The notes below the pieces were generated by a model. The model was given only the letters and a program-made list of their open reading frames with translations. It searched no databases and had not been told where the DNA came from. A DNA stretch of 64,000 nucleotides from Lentisphaeria bacterium (lineage in GTDB: Bacteria; Verrucomicrobiota; Lentisphaeria; Victivallales; Victivallaceae), in NCBI GenBank assembly GCA_018265615.1, contig JABLYX010000022.1, positions 1-64,000 of the forward strand, in the 5' to 3' direction. Below, piece after piece: positions 24,592 through 33,130 of the stretch; the first letter of the stretch is position 1; every line of letters begins with the position of its first letter. A program made the translations under genes and the position numbers.

Positions 24592-25164
24592 TCAACCGAG
24601 GATTTTATCGACTTCTTCCGCCGAAACAAAGCGGTGCGCGTTCCAGCCATGGCGAAGCGCCCCTTCGATCAGCTCCGCACGGTCGTCGAAGTAGAACTCC
24701 GGAACGCCGAATTCCGCCTCGAACGCCTCGAACATCGCCGGCTCCGGCTTCTTCGCGTGGACCTCGCAGCTGTAGATGCCGTCGGGAACCGCGGAAGCCG
24801 CCGGGAACTTCCGCCGGACCTCGTCGAGGTGCGTAACCGACGTATCCGAGAAAAACACAGGCCTGAACCCACGCGCCCCGAGCCCGGCGACCAACTCCGC
24901 CATGCCCGGAACCGGCTCTCCGATGATCGACCGGAACGCACGCTCGAGCTCTCCGTCGGAAAAGCTTGCCCCTGTCATTTTCCGGAACCCCTCGAGGAAC
25001 CCGGCCGGGGAGAGTTCCCCGCGCTCGAACCGCTCCCCCGCCAGAAACAGCACCTCCGGCGGAATATCGGCGAAACTGCGGAATCCGAGCACCCCGAAGC
25101 AGCGCTCCGGATGAATTCCAAGACAGACGTTCCCGATATCCAGCGCAATTACTCTTTTCCGCAT
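24592..25164 (-). CDS. HAD-superfamily phosphatase
   Basis: The protein is 190 aa. The Rossmannoid HAD core shows motif I as LDIGNVCLG, where Asn replaces the second Asp of the usual DxD. Motif II is FFSDTS, motif III includes the Lys of HAKKPEPAMF, and motif IV is YFDDRAE. A helical cap lies between. Several close in-frame starts exist (25173, 25170, 25164); the last gives the typical RKRVIALD opening. Loss of the second motif I Asp, the general acid, is notable and argues for slow or altered phosphatase chemistry. The substrate is unknown. Confidence 0.8.
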   Translation of the reverse strand: MRKRVIALDIGNVCLGIHPERCFGVLGFRSFADIPPEVLFLAGERFERGELSPAGFLEGFRKMTGASFSDGELERAFRSIIGEPVPGMAELVAGLGARGFRPVFFSDTSVTHLDEVRRKFPAASAVPDGIYSCEVHAKKPEPAMFEAFEAEFGVPEFYFDDRAELIEGALRHGWNAHRFVSAEEVDKILG

Positions 25165-25197
25165 TTCCATCATTCTCCATGGTTTCGTTTTCCTGAT

Positions 25198-25227
25198 AGT
25201 ATAACACGTATTTCCGTAAAAAACCAA
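25198..25227 (-). promoter_or_regulatory. Probable promoter of the HAD gene
   Basis: On the minus strand, TTGGTT lies 18 bp from TATACT. Its -35 directly abuts that of the divergent catalase promoter, so one regulator could act on both. Confidence 0.45.
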
Positions 25228-25256
25228 TTGCATTTTCAAAAAGCGCGTGTTATAGT
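25228..25256 (+). promoter_or_regulatory. Promoter of the catalase gene
   Basis: TTGCAT is followed after 17 bp by TATAGT. The predicted leader is about 80 nt. No clear OxyR or PerR site was seen. Confidence 0.65.
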
Positions 25257-25345
25257 TGAATTTATGAAAGAGGGGATGCGGCGGAGTGGAGACCTCCGTA
25301 TCCGGTTCGGAGCATCGGACGCAATTTCAACTGAGGAGGAAAGCG

Positions 25346-26848
25346 ATGAACGATCCGAAACATCTGACGACGGCGGCCGGCGCGCCCGTGGACGGCGACC
25401 AGGCTTCCATCACGACCGGCAAACCGGGGTACACGCTGCTTCAGGACAGCCACACGGTCGAGAAGCTCGCGCACTTCAACCGCGAACGGATCCCGGAACG
25501 GGTGGTCCATGCGAAAGGGGCCGGCGCGTTCGGCCACTTCAAAGTCACAAGCGACCTCACGCAATACACCTGCGCAAAGCTGTTCAGCGAGGTCGGCAGG
25601 GAAACCGAGCTTTTCGCCCGCTTTTCAACCGTCGGCGGCGAGCGCGGGTCGGCCGATTCGGCGCGCGACCCGCGCGGATTCGCGGTGAAATTCTACACCG
25701 AAGAGGGCAACTACGACATGGTCGGAAACAATACGCCGGTGTTCTTCATCCGCGACGCGATCAAGTTCCCTGATTTCATCCATACGCAGAAGCGCAACCC
25801 GGGTTCAAACCTGAAGGATGCAACCGCGTTCTGGGATTTCCTGTCGCTCACGCCGGAGTCGATGCATCAGGTCACGATCCTCTTCTCGGACCGCGGCACC
25901 CCGGCGGCCTACCAGAAAATGGACGGCCACTCGAGCCATGCCTACATGTGGTACAACGATAAAAACGAATACGTCTGGGTCAAGTATCACTTCAAGGCGG
26001 CGCTCGGATTCCAGACCATGACCGGCGACGAAGCGGAAGCGCTCGCGGGATCGGATCCGGACCACGCGACCCGCGAGCTGTACGATGCGATCAGGCGCGG
26101 CGATTATCCGAAGTGGAAGGTCTATGTCCAGATCATGAAGCCGGAGGAGGCGAAAAGCTACAGATTCGACCCGTTCGACGTGACCAAGGTCTGGTATCAT
26201 GCGGATTATCCGCTCATCGAGCTCGGAGAGATGGTGCTCGACCGCAATCCGGAAAATTATTTCGCCGACGTCGAACAGGCGGCGTTCAGCCCCGCGAATT
26301 TCGTGCGCGGCATCGGCCCGTCGCCGGACAAATTGCTGCAGGGGCGACTCTTTGCATACGGGGACGCGCACCGCTGGCGGCTCGGCGCGAACCATCAGCA
26401 GATCCCGGTCAACGCGCCGCGCTGCCCGGTGCACACCTACCAGCGCGACGGCATGATGAACGTAAACGGCAACGGCGGCGGCGGGCCGAACTACTGGCCG
26501 AACACTCAGGGAGGGCCCGGCCCGGACAAGGCGTTCACGCCGCCCGACATTCCGATCGAAGGCTCGGTCGCGCGCCACACGATCGAGGACGACGACATCG
26601 ACTTCGTGCAGCCCGGCGAGCTCTACCGCCGCGTTCTCGACGATGAAGGCAAGGCGCATCTTGTTTCGAACATCATCGGGCACCTCTGCAATGCGAAGCA
26701 GAACATCCAGTACCGGCAATGCGCGCTTTTCTACAAGGCGGATCCCGATTACGGAACCCGCGTCGCAGAGGGGCTGAACCTTGATGCCGGCAAGGTGCGG
26801 CACCTCGCGATGATGACGCAGGACGAGCGGGTCAAGCTCACGCTGTGA
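25346..26848 (+). CDS. katA: Monofunctional haem catalase
   Basis: This 500-aa enzyme of the small-subunit clade converts H2O2 to water and oxygen. The distal histidine is H55 in ERVVHAKGAGAFG, the distal asparagine is in VGNNTP (residues 126-131) and the proximal haem-ligand tyrosine is in RLFAYGDAHRWRLG. The ATG at 25346 follows a strong AGGAGG. A pseudopilin gene begins 7 nt after the stop, so the two are probably cotranscribed, an unusual pairing. A catalase suggests exposure to oxygen, which is interesting for a probably anaerobic gut or sediment relative. Confidence 0.95.
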   Translation: MNDPKHLTTAAGAPVDGDQASITTGKPGYTLLQDSHTVEKLAHFNRERIPERVVHAKGAGAFGHFKVTSDLTQYTCAKLFSEVGRETELFARFSTVGGERGSADSARDPRGFAVKFYTEEGNYDMVGNNTPVFFIRDAIKFPDFIHTQKRNPGSNLKDATAFWDFLSLTPESMHQVTILFSDRGTPAAYQKMDGHSSHAYMWYNDKNEYVWVKYHFKAALGFQTMTGDEAEALAGSDPDHATRELYDAIRRGDYPKWKVYVQIMKPEEAKSYRFDPFDVTKVWYHADYPLIELGEMVLDRNPENYFADVEQAAFSPANFVRGIGPSPDKLLQGRLFAYGDAHRWRLGANHQQIPVNAPRCPVHTYQRDGMMNVNGNGGGGPNYWPNTQGGPGPDKAFTPPDIPIEGSVARHTIEDDDIDFVQPGELYRRVLDDEGKAHLVSNIIGHLCNAKQNIQYRQCALFYKADPDYGTRVAEGLNLDAGKVRHLAMMTQDERVKLTL

Positions 26849-26855
26849 CGCCGCC

Positions 26856-27689
26856 ATGAAGAGGCTCCCGCCCGGAGCCGGCGGCCGGAACTCCGCGCCG
26901 CCGGCCTTCACACTGATCGAGCTGCTGATTTCAATATCGGTCGTCGCGCTCCTGGCCGGAATGCTGCTGCCCGGGCTGAACCGGGCGCGCGAGCAGGGCA
27001 AAAGCGCGAACTGCCGGAGCAATCTGCGCATGCTCGTCCAGGCGAACCTCTCCTATGCCGGGGAACAGGGCGACTGGTTCGTGCCGTATTCGCTCGAAAA
27101 GGAGCCGAACGCGACCGGCCAGCTCTGGCTCGGCTACCAGACGGTCGCGGGCAGCGGCGGACACGGCTCCGGAGGGGCGATCTCCGGCACGATCGACTTC
27201 ACCCGGAATCCGCTGCTCGGCGCTTATTTCGGCGGCAGGGGCGCCGTCGCGGTCTGCCCGGCGGAGCGCGGCCGCATCCCTGACCTCACCGCGACCGATT
27301 ACGGCGGCGGCTACGGGTACAACGCGCTGTGGCTTGGACGCTATATCAGCGAGGGACAGTGCTTCAACCTGAAAGCCGGAGCGATCCGGAACGCGGCGCG
27401 GCTCATCATGTTCGCGGACAACGCGAGGACGGCGATGGGGCCGTTCAGCTTCGATCCCCCGCAGCTTGCGCCGTATTTGTACTGCCGTGAAAAGCCGGCG
27501 CTCTGGGGCGGCGAATACGCCTCCGGAACCACCGCAGGCCGCCACACGGGAAAAGCAAATGCCGGCTGGAGTGACGGACATGTGACGGCACAATCCGTCA
27601 CTTTGCTGAACAGCGACGATGTCTCCCGGAAGTACCGGGTCGGCCACCTCGGAACCCGCGATTCCGACCCGTACAGGGCCGAATTCTGA
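26856..27689 (+). CDS. Pseudopilin-like protein with H-x9-DG motif, in the catalase operon
   Basis: The protein is 277 aa. A 16-residue basic, Gly/Pro-rich leader ends in Ala before FTLIELLISISVVALLAG. The Glu at +5 is kept, but the helix is less canonical than those in the GH cassettes. The post-helix NCRSNLRMLVQANLSYAGE and the late HTGKANAGWSDGH (H-x9-DG) confirm the family. It is longer than its relatives and includes a Gly-rich insert (about 100-115). Its position after catalase has no obvious meaning; perhaps it is a stray cassette member. Confidence 0.82.
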   Translation: MKRLPPGAGGRNSAPPAFTLIELLISISVVALLAGMLLPGLNRAREQGKSANCRSNLRMLVQANLSYAGEQGDWFVPYSLEKEPNATGQLWLGYQTVAGSGGHGSGGAISGTIDFTRNPLLGAYFGGRGAVAVCPAERGRIPDLTATDYGGGYGYNALWLGRYISEGQCFNLKAGAIRNAARLIMFADNARTAMGPFSFDPPQLAPYLYCREKPALWGGEYASGTTAGRHTGKANAGWSDGHVTAQSVTLLNSDDVSRKYRVGHLGTRDSDPYRAEF

Positions 27690-27702
27690 CCAGCGGCCCG
27701 GG

Positions 27703-29799
27703 TTACTGCTCCAGCCGGAACTCCCTGAGCTCGGCGGGGCCGCCGCTGACCAGCAGGAACGCGTGCGTACACTCCTCCGGAACCGGCACCGAAAGCCTGA
27801 ACGGCTTCCATTCCGCGTCGGGCCTGACCTGCCGCGGGTGAGAGGAGATCAGCCTCTTTCCGGCCATACAGTTGATCTGCAGCAGCAGGGGACCGCCGCT
27901 CTCCGCGCCGCGCGCCTCAACCGAAAAGCGGATCTCTTTCCGCTCCGGCTTCGGAGCCTGCATGGTCAGGCTGTGTGCGCCGTCGATTCGGATGCCGCCG
28001 CCGGCGAGGCGCGCGAGCTCCTTTCCCGCATTCACATAGACCGCGCCGTTCTTCCCGGAGCCGGACTGCCTGAGGAAGCCGGGGTCGGCAAAGAGGTTGC
28101 CCGGCAGTTCCGCAGCCTCTTCCGCGCGCGGAGTTTCCCGCGGCGAAACCGCAGCCGGGCGGACCGCCGCGTCAGCAGGGCCTTCCCCCGCGCCCTCAAG
28201 TTCAATGAGTGAAACGGAGTTCGGCGGGAACCCGAGCCCGAACCGGAGCTCGTTGTTCAATATGGAGAATTCGCCGCGGTCGGAGACCGGCAGCACCGTG
28301 TTCTCATCCGCAAGCGCACCTCCGCCTTTCCAGACCTGATACGCGTTGCCGGTGTCGCGGCTCAGCAGATACCGGGTCATCTTCACGCGCGCGGTACCGA
28401 AAAACTCCGCGGCTCTGGACACCATGATTTCCGGCGTCGCCGCGATCGCGGTTTCAACCGGCGGGCCGTTCTCCGGAATCCGCGCGCCGAAATTCCAGGC
28501 GAGGATCCGCAATGTCTTCGCGGCGGGCTCGGCAGCCGCGAACGAATTGACCGCTCCCGAACGGGTCGATTCAACCCGGGTTCCATTCAGCATCGAAACC
28601 ATCCGGAACAGGTTGTACGCGGCTTTCGGATACGCTTTGCCGTATGCGTGCGGATTCGTGAACAGGCCGCACCATCCCCAGATGTTTTCCGGTTTCCCCT
28701 CCTTTTTCTGAAGGAGATCGGTCGTGACAAGATAGAGCGCGTCGTCGACCCCTTCCTCAAGCATGGTTTTCAGGAATTCGGCGGACCATGCCGCGCCGAT
28801 GTGGTCCGCATTCACCATCGACTGCTCCGTGGTGTTGACATGGTAGCTCGGCCCCCATTCGTTGATCTGGATCGGCACGCCGGGAAGATACCTGTCCCGC
28901 ACACGCTTCAATGAGCCGAGCATCTCCGTGAACGGCGGATAGAGCGCCTCATATTCACCGTGCAGCGACGTGATGTTCCCGTAAAAGTGGACGCCGATGA
29001 AGTCCAGCTTCAGCTTCTCTCTTGCGGCGTCCTGTACAAAACGCTCGCCCCAGTTAAACGATCCGAAGCGGAACGTGAACGCCCATGAGAGCGCCGGACC
29101 GCCAAGCGTGAGCGGGATGTCGGGATGGCGCTTTTCAAAGATCCGGGCGGCTTCCGACAGTTCGCGGTAGAGCCGGAACATCGCATCGTACAGCTCGGCG
29201 GAGCCGCGCGCCGGAAGCTTTTCCGCCGGAGAAACCACTCCGCCGATATCCGGCTCGTTGAACGCCTCGAATACCGCGTTCCGGCAGCCGAGCGTCACGA
29301 GCACATGCTCGAAAAACGCGAGCTGGTAGTTCCGGTAGAGCGTGTAGTCGGTCGGTCCGACCGTCCGGTTCCGCCGGAGCCCCATGATGCGCCCCTCGTC
29401 GCTGTCGGCCGCGACGACCTTCCGGATCTCCTCCGGCAGCCGCTGCGCGATGATGATATGCGGAACCGCGCCGGTTTCGCGGCAGGTCGCGAGGTGCGCG
29501 TCAAGGCGGGTCGCCTTCGACCGGTCGACGGTATAATTGCCGCTCTCGTCGAATCTCCCCGGAAGCAGGTCGACGTTGATGCAGCGGATCTTGCGGATGC
29601 CGAGCTCTTTCAGCCCCCGCGTAGTGCCGGCGTCCGGATTGAACTCCCAGCCGGCTCCGAGCGTGAGCTTTTTCAGCTGGCCGACGTCGTCGCCGGAGGG
29701 CGACAGATTCTGCGGAACAGACGGGCTGACCCGGATTCCGGCGGCAGGGAGCAGCATGGCGCCGAAAAGCGCTGCGCCGCAGATGATGAAGCGTTTCAT
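27703..29799 (-). CDS. Secreted GH39-like glycoside hydrolase
   Basis: The protein is 698 aa with signal peptide residues 1-20 (LFGAMLLPAAG). A TIM-barrel domain spans about 40-400. The probable acid/base is E182 in EAFNEPD and the nucleophile E314 in IQINEWGP, and HFYGN near 271 fits GH39-type beta-xylosidase folds. A beta-sandwich (about 400-545) and a final carbohydrate-binding-like domain (about 570-698, starting LPGNLFADPGF) follow. It is last in the second regulator-pseudopilin-GH cassette, 25 nt after the pseudopilin. The substrate is unassigned. Confidence 0.78.
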   Translation of the reverse strand: MKRFIICGAALFGAMLLPAAGIRVSPSVPQNLSPSGDDVGQLKKLTLGAGWEFNPDAGTTRGLKELGIRKIRCINVDLLPGRFDESGNYTVDRSKATRLDAHLATCRETGAVPHIIIAQRLPEEIRKVVAADSDEGRIMGLRRNRTVGPTDYTLYRNYQLAFFEHVLVTLGCRNAVFEAFNEPDIGGVVSPAEKLPARGSAELYDAMFRLYRELSEAARIFEKRHPDIPLTLGGPALSWAFTFRFGSFNWGERFVQDAAREKLKLDFIGVHFYGNITSLHGEYEALYPPFTEMLGSLKRVRDRYLPGVPIQINEWGPSYHVNTTEQSMVNADHIGAAWSAEFLKTMLEEGVDDALYLVTTDLLQKKEGKPENIWGWCGLFTNPHAYGKAYPKAAYNLFRMVSMLNGTRVESTRSGAVNSFAAAEPAAKTLRILAWNFGARIPENGPPVETAIAATPEIMVSRAAEFFGTARVKMTRYLLSRDTGNAYQVWKGGGALADENTVLPVSDRGEFSILNNELRFGLGFPPNSVSLIELEGAGEGPADAAVRPAAVSPRETPRAEEAAELPGNLFADPGFLRQSGSGKNGAVYVNAGKELARLAGGGIRIDGAHSLTMQAPKPERKEIRFSVEARGAESGGPLLLQINCMAGKRLISSHPRQVRPDAEWKPFRLSVPVPEECTHAFLLVSGGPAELREFRLEQ

Positions 29800-29824
29800 A
29801 AGATGATTTCCCGATCTGACATGA

Positions 29825-30562
29825 TTACCAGTTGTGATCCCAGAGATAGCGCTGTGGGAACATATTGCCGGGCAGCTTCAATTGATCCCCGACGCTCGCC
29901 GAGTCCGGAGAAACCGCTTTCCCGTGTCCGTCGACGAAAAGGCTGTTTGCGCGGCGGCTGTGGATGAACCCGGCACGGTCACGCGAATCAGCGCCGGTGT
30001 AGCGGATGTCCCCCCAGTTCCGGTTCGCCATCGGCATCTTGTAGGTCCCGCCGTCGGTGAGCGTGATGATCTGCGCCTGCCGTTTCCAACCGGTCGGACG
30101 ACCGATGCCGCACTTGCCCGGATTGGCGTCGAACAGCAGCCCGGGAGTCAGCTCCTGATTGTACGCATAGTTCGTGCCGGCGCCGTAGTTGTCTTTGGGG
30201 CAGGGATTCGACGGGCAATCGAACACACCGCGCGCCGCCTGCCCGGAAATGTTCGCGGTATTCTCGGTTATCATGCCGAGCTGGAGCATCACGTGCGCAA
30301 GCCACCAGTTGTAGTGCTTCGATACCGTATTGCCGCCCGCACCGTCCACATGCGCCTGAAACGGCGGAAAATATCCGCTGTTCGCATCCGCGTACAGGAT
30401 GAATCCCTGCCCGAGCTGGCGGATATTGCCGAGACACTTCGCGGATTTGCCGCGCTCCCGCGCCTGGTTCAGCGCAGGCAGCAGCATCGCGGCAAGGATC
30501 GCGATTATCGCAATTACAACAAGAAGTTCGATCAGTGTGAATTCATCCCGGTTACGCTTCAT
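29825..30562 (-). CDS. Pseudopilin-like protein with H-x9-DG motif (second cassette)
   Basis: The protein is 245 aa. The leader MKRNRDE precedes FTLIELLVVIAIIAILAAM, with Glu at +5. The segment KCLGNIRQLGQGFILYADAN follows the helix, and HSRRANSLFVDGH carries H-x9-DG near the end. I chose ATG 30562; its reading frame continues upstream inside the regulator but without a pilin signal. It overlaps the regulator by 11 bp and is followed by the GH39-like gene. Confidence 0.88.
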   Translation of the reverse strand: MKRNRDEFTLIELLVVIAIIAILAAMLLPALNQARERGKSAKCLGNIRQLGQGFILYADANSGYFPPFQAHVDGAGGNTVSKHYNWWLAHVMLQLGMITENTANISGQAARGVFDCPSNPCPKDNYGAGTNYAYNQELTPGLLFDANPGKCGIGRPTGWKRQAQIITLTDGGTYKMPMANRNWGDIRYTGADSRDRAGFIHSRRANSLFVDGHGKAVSPDSASVGDQLKLPGNMFPQRYLWDHNW

Positions 30563-31736
30563 TCTTCTGCTCCCTGGTTGAAATGCCCGGTTTCCATGTC
30601 GCCTGATGAGAAAAATTGCAAAGCTCCGCGCCCGGAGAATGGATTGCACGGACCAGATGATCGGCCGCCAGAAACCCGACCTGCGCCGGGTCGAATTCGA
30701 GCCGGCTCCATTCGGAAGCGCCGTTGAGCTCGCCGCTGCGGTTCGCCAGCGTGATGACGCCCAGATCGCGCCCGGGTTCGATGCCGTTTTTCCCGAGCCA
30801 GCGGCAGAGCCCCGGGATATAGTGGTCGTCCGCCACATAAAGAGCGTCAGGCGCATTGCGTTCGAAGAGCGCGTCGAGAGAAACCGCGAGGCCGGCTCCG
30901 AGCGGTCCGCGAAGCGTGATGACCTCCTGGTAATCGAGCCGGTGGAACGCAAGGCGCTGCTGAAAAGCCGCCCGTTCCGGCGCGGCCGAATGGGAGTTGT
31001 CCTCCATATTCACAAGGGCGATACGGCGGTAGCCGAACCCGGCAAGCAGATCGGCCGCCCGCCGCACCGCCTCATCCGTGTCGATCTGGATCAGCGGCTC
31101 GCAGTTGACCGGCGTGCTGCCCGGCCAGAAATAGATCGCCGGAATTTCCACCGCGCCGAACGCGAGACGCAACGCGGCCTGAACGGTATCGTTCCAATAG
31201 CTCTCGAAGAGATAGCCGTCGCAGCGGTTGCGCCGGAACTCTTCGGCCAGCGCCTCCGCCGTCTTGAACACCTCGAGCCCCTCGGAATATTGTGAAAACA
31301 GCACTGCGGTGTGCCCGAGCGACTCGAGATGAACCCGGGCCGCCTCGAACAGCGTATAGTTCGTGCGGGTCAGAAAGCGGATGTCCCCCGGAATCCCGAT
31401 CCGGAGCCCCTGCGCCGAGCGGTCGGGCCGCCGCGTCTGCGGTTCCTGCGGTTCAGGCAGGAAAATCTGTTCCGGCAGGATCCGGGTCAGGTGGGCGACA
31501 GCATCGTACTCCGGCGCCTCCGCAGCCGGGAATACCTTGCGCACGAATGTGCCGGAGCCGTGCTTGCGGGTCAGGAACCCGCGCTCGACAAGCTCGTCAA
31601 GCGCCCGCCGGATCTTCTGGCGGTTCTCGTTGAATATGCGCCCGAGCTCCGGTTCCGAACGGAGCCGGACCCCGCTCATGCACGGCGGCTGGCTCAGGTA
31701 AAATTCAAACAACCGGACAAGTTCTTCTTTTTTCAT
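30552..31736 (-). CDS. GntR-type regulator with LacI-like ligand-binding domain
   Basis: The protein is 394 aa. A winged helix (about 18-67; RSEPELGRIFNENRQKIRRALDEL) is followed by a linker (70-110) and a periplasmic-binding fold (110-380) with GYRRIALVNMEDNSHS and PDALYVADDHYIPGL, as in LacI proteins. It starts the second cassette. A consensus promoter with repeated TTGTCC motifs lies directly upstream, so autoregulation is likely. It is only distantly like the regulator of the first cassette. Confidence 0.83.
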   Translation of the reverse strand: MKKEELVRLFEFYLSQPPCMSGVRLRSEPELGRIFNENRQKIRRALDELVERGFLTRKHGSGTFVRKVFPAAEAPEYDAVAHLTRILPEQIFLPEPQEPQTRRPDRSAQGLRIGIPGDIRFLTRTNYTLFEAARVHLESLGHTAVLFSQYSEGLEVFKTAEALAEEFRRNRCDGYLFESYWNDTVQAALRLAFGAVEIPAIYFWPGSTPVNCEPLIQIDTDEAVRRAADLLAGFGYRRIALVNMEDNSHSAAPERAAFQQRLAFHRLDYQEVITLRGPLGAGLAVSLDALFERNAPDALYVADDHYIPGLCRWLGKNGIEPGRDLGVITLANRSGELNGASEWSRLEFDPAQVGFLAADHLVRAIHSPGAELCNFSHQATWKPGISTREQKNEA

Positions 31737-31765
31737 TCGGTATCCTCTCTGTGTCTTCCGAGATA

Positions 31766-31794
31766 ATTATACCAAAACTTGTCCTGTTTGCCAA
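31766..31794 (-). promoter_or_regulatory. Promoter of the second GH cassette
   Basis: On the minus strand, TTGGCA is followed after 17 bp by a perfect TATAAT. An interrupted inverted repeat CTTG-n10-CAAG covers the -35 side (about 31778-31795), and TTGTCC occurs at 31779 and again at 31853; either may be an operator. The rest of the 31737-31910 gap is AT-rich with no ORF. Confidence 0.7.
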
Positions 31795-31910
31795 GCGAAT
31801 TTCCAATATAAATTCAAAAAAACCATAAAATATCGTACAACTCGAATATAATTTGTCCAACAGAATCAAAAAACTCTCTCCCGCAAAAAGGAAGGAGGCA
31901 GCAGAAACCG

Positions 31911-32516
31911 TCACGGCCGGCAGAAGAAAATGCCGAACAGCGCGGAGAGAAGCAGAAGGCGGATAAAAGAAAACTTCGTCTTCATGAGGATCGGAACCGT
32001 GACGACGGCCAGAAACACGCATCCCCAATTGATGCCGAACCCGCCGAGGCTGCCGCCCGCGCCAGTCAGCATCTTCCAGAATTCTCCCCACGGGATCTCC
32101 GCGCGGAAAACCGACAGCTCGGCGAAAATCACCGCTGCCGACAGGACCAGCCCGAACGACGCGGGGCGCATTCCCGCCAGGAACCCCTGCACCGGGATGC
32201 TCGTTTCATACTTTTTCAGGAGCTTGATCGCGAGGATGACAAGCACCATCGCGGGCGTCACAATCCCCAATGTCCCGAGACATGCGCCGAGAATCCCCTG
32301 CTGCGTGAAGCCGACATAGGTCGCCGTGTTGATTCCGATCGGCCCCGGCGTAACCTGCGCGATCGACACGAGGTTCGCAAACGCCTCCGGCGTCAGCGCC
32401 GCGCCGGGAGAGGTTCCGACCAGCTCGGCGGAAAGCAGCGGAACAAGCATGTAGCCGCCGCCGAAGCAGAGCAGCCCGAATTTGAAAAATGCCCAGTAGA
32501 TCGCCCAGAGCGTCAT
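31911..32516 (-). CDS. Chromate transporter family, second half (CHR domain)
   Basis: This 201-aa protein has about six TM helices and a single CHR domain: FFKFGLLCFGGGYMLVPLL near the start and VSIAQVTPGPIGINTATYVGF in the middle, the latter with the family's TPGP motif. The start is ATG 32516, overlapping the preceding CHR gene by 4 bp. Short CHR proteins work as antiparallel heterodimers, so the pair probably exports chromate or another anion. It is not known which anion is relevant here. Confidence 0.88.
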   Translation of the reverse strand: MTLWAIYWAFFKFGLLCFGGGYMLVPLLSAELVGTSPGAALTPEAFANLVSIAQVTPGPIGINTATYVGFTQQGILGACLGTLGIVTPAMVLVILAIKLLKKYETSIPVQGFLAGMRPASFGLVLSAAVIFAELSVFRAEIPWGEFWKMLTGAGGSLGGFGINWGCVFLAVVTVPILMKTKFSFIRLLLLSALFGIFFCRP

Positions 32517-33130
32517 TTCCGCGCCTCCTTTCCGCTTTCCGCCCCTTTCAGGCGCAGAACCGCGACCTGCGCAAGCCCGAGCACGATCGCCCCGACGATC
32601 AGCCAGGCCGGATTCATCCGGAAAACGCTCATGCCGACGAGGCAGCCCGCCGCGATCAGCCAGCCGAGCCACCCGTTCACTGCCTTTTTCCGCATCTTGA
32701 GCGCAGTCACGATCACCATGCCCACGATGCAGGCGATGACGCCGCGGAACGCCCCCTGCACATACGGATTCTCAATCACATGCGCCACCGAGGAGATCGC
32801 CGCCGCAATGCCGATGATGATGACCAGCGACGGCAGGATCGAACCGAGCAGGGCCGCAAACGCCCCGGCGAACCCGTTGATCCGCCAGCCGATATAGACC
32901 GCCGAGTTGCAGGCGAGAATTCCGGGGACGGTCTGCGTGACGGTGATCATTTCGAGCACATCGTCGTCCGTGAGCCAGCCGCGGCGGCGGACGAACTCCT
33001 CCTGCGCGGCCGCGATGATCGCGTAGCCGCCGCCGATCACAAGGCTCGTGATCCTGATGTACGACCAGAAGAGCACCCGGTTCTTCTCCCAGGCGCCGAT
33101 TTCGGAAAAGTGGCGGGAATCGGGACTCAT
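32513..33130 (-). CDS. Chromate transporter family, first half (CHR domain)
   Basis: This 205-aa membrane protein has a CHR domain: SLVIGGGYAIIAAAQEEFV near residue 31 and TVTQTVPGILACNSAVYIGW, the second a variant of the family motif (TQTVPG). The start ATG 33130 overlaps the esterase stop as ATGA, and the stop overlaps the partner in the same way, so three genes are coupled. It complements the second CHR gene as the other half of the transporter. Confidence 0.88.
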   Translation of the reverse strand: MSPDSRHFSEIGAWEKNRVLFWSYIRITSLVIGGGYAIIAAAQEEFVRRRGWLTDDDVLEMITVTQTVPGILACNSAVYIGWRINGFAGAFAALLGSILPSLVIIIGIAAAISSVAHVIENPYVQGAFRGVIACIVGMVIVTALKMRKKAVNGWLGWLIAAGCLVGMSVFRMNPAWLIVGAIVLGLAQVAVLRLKGAESGKEARK

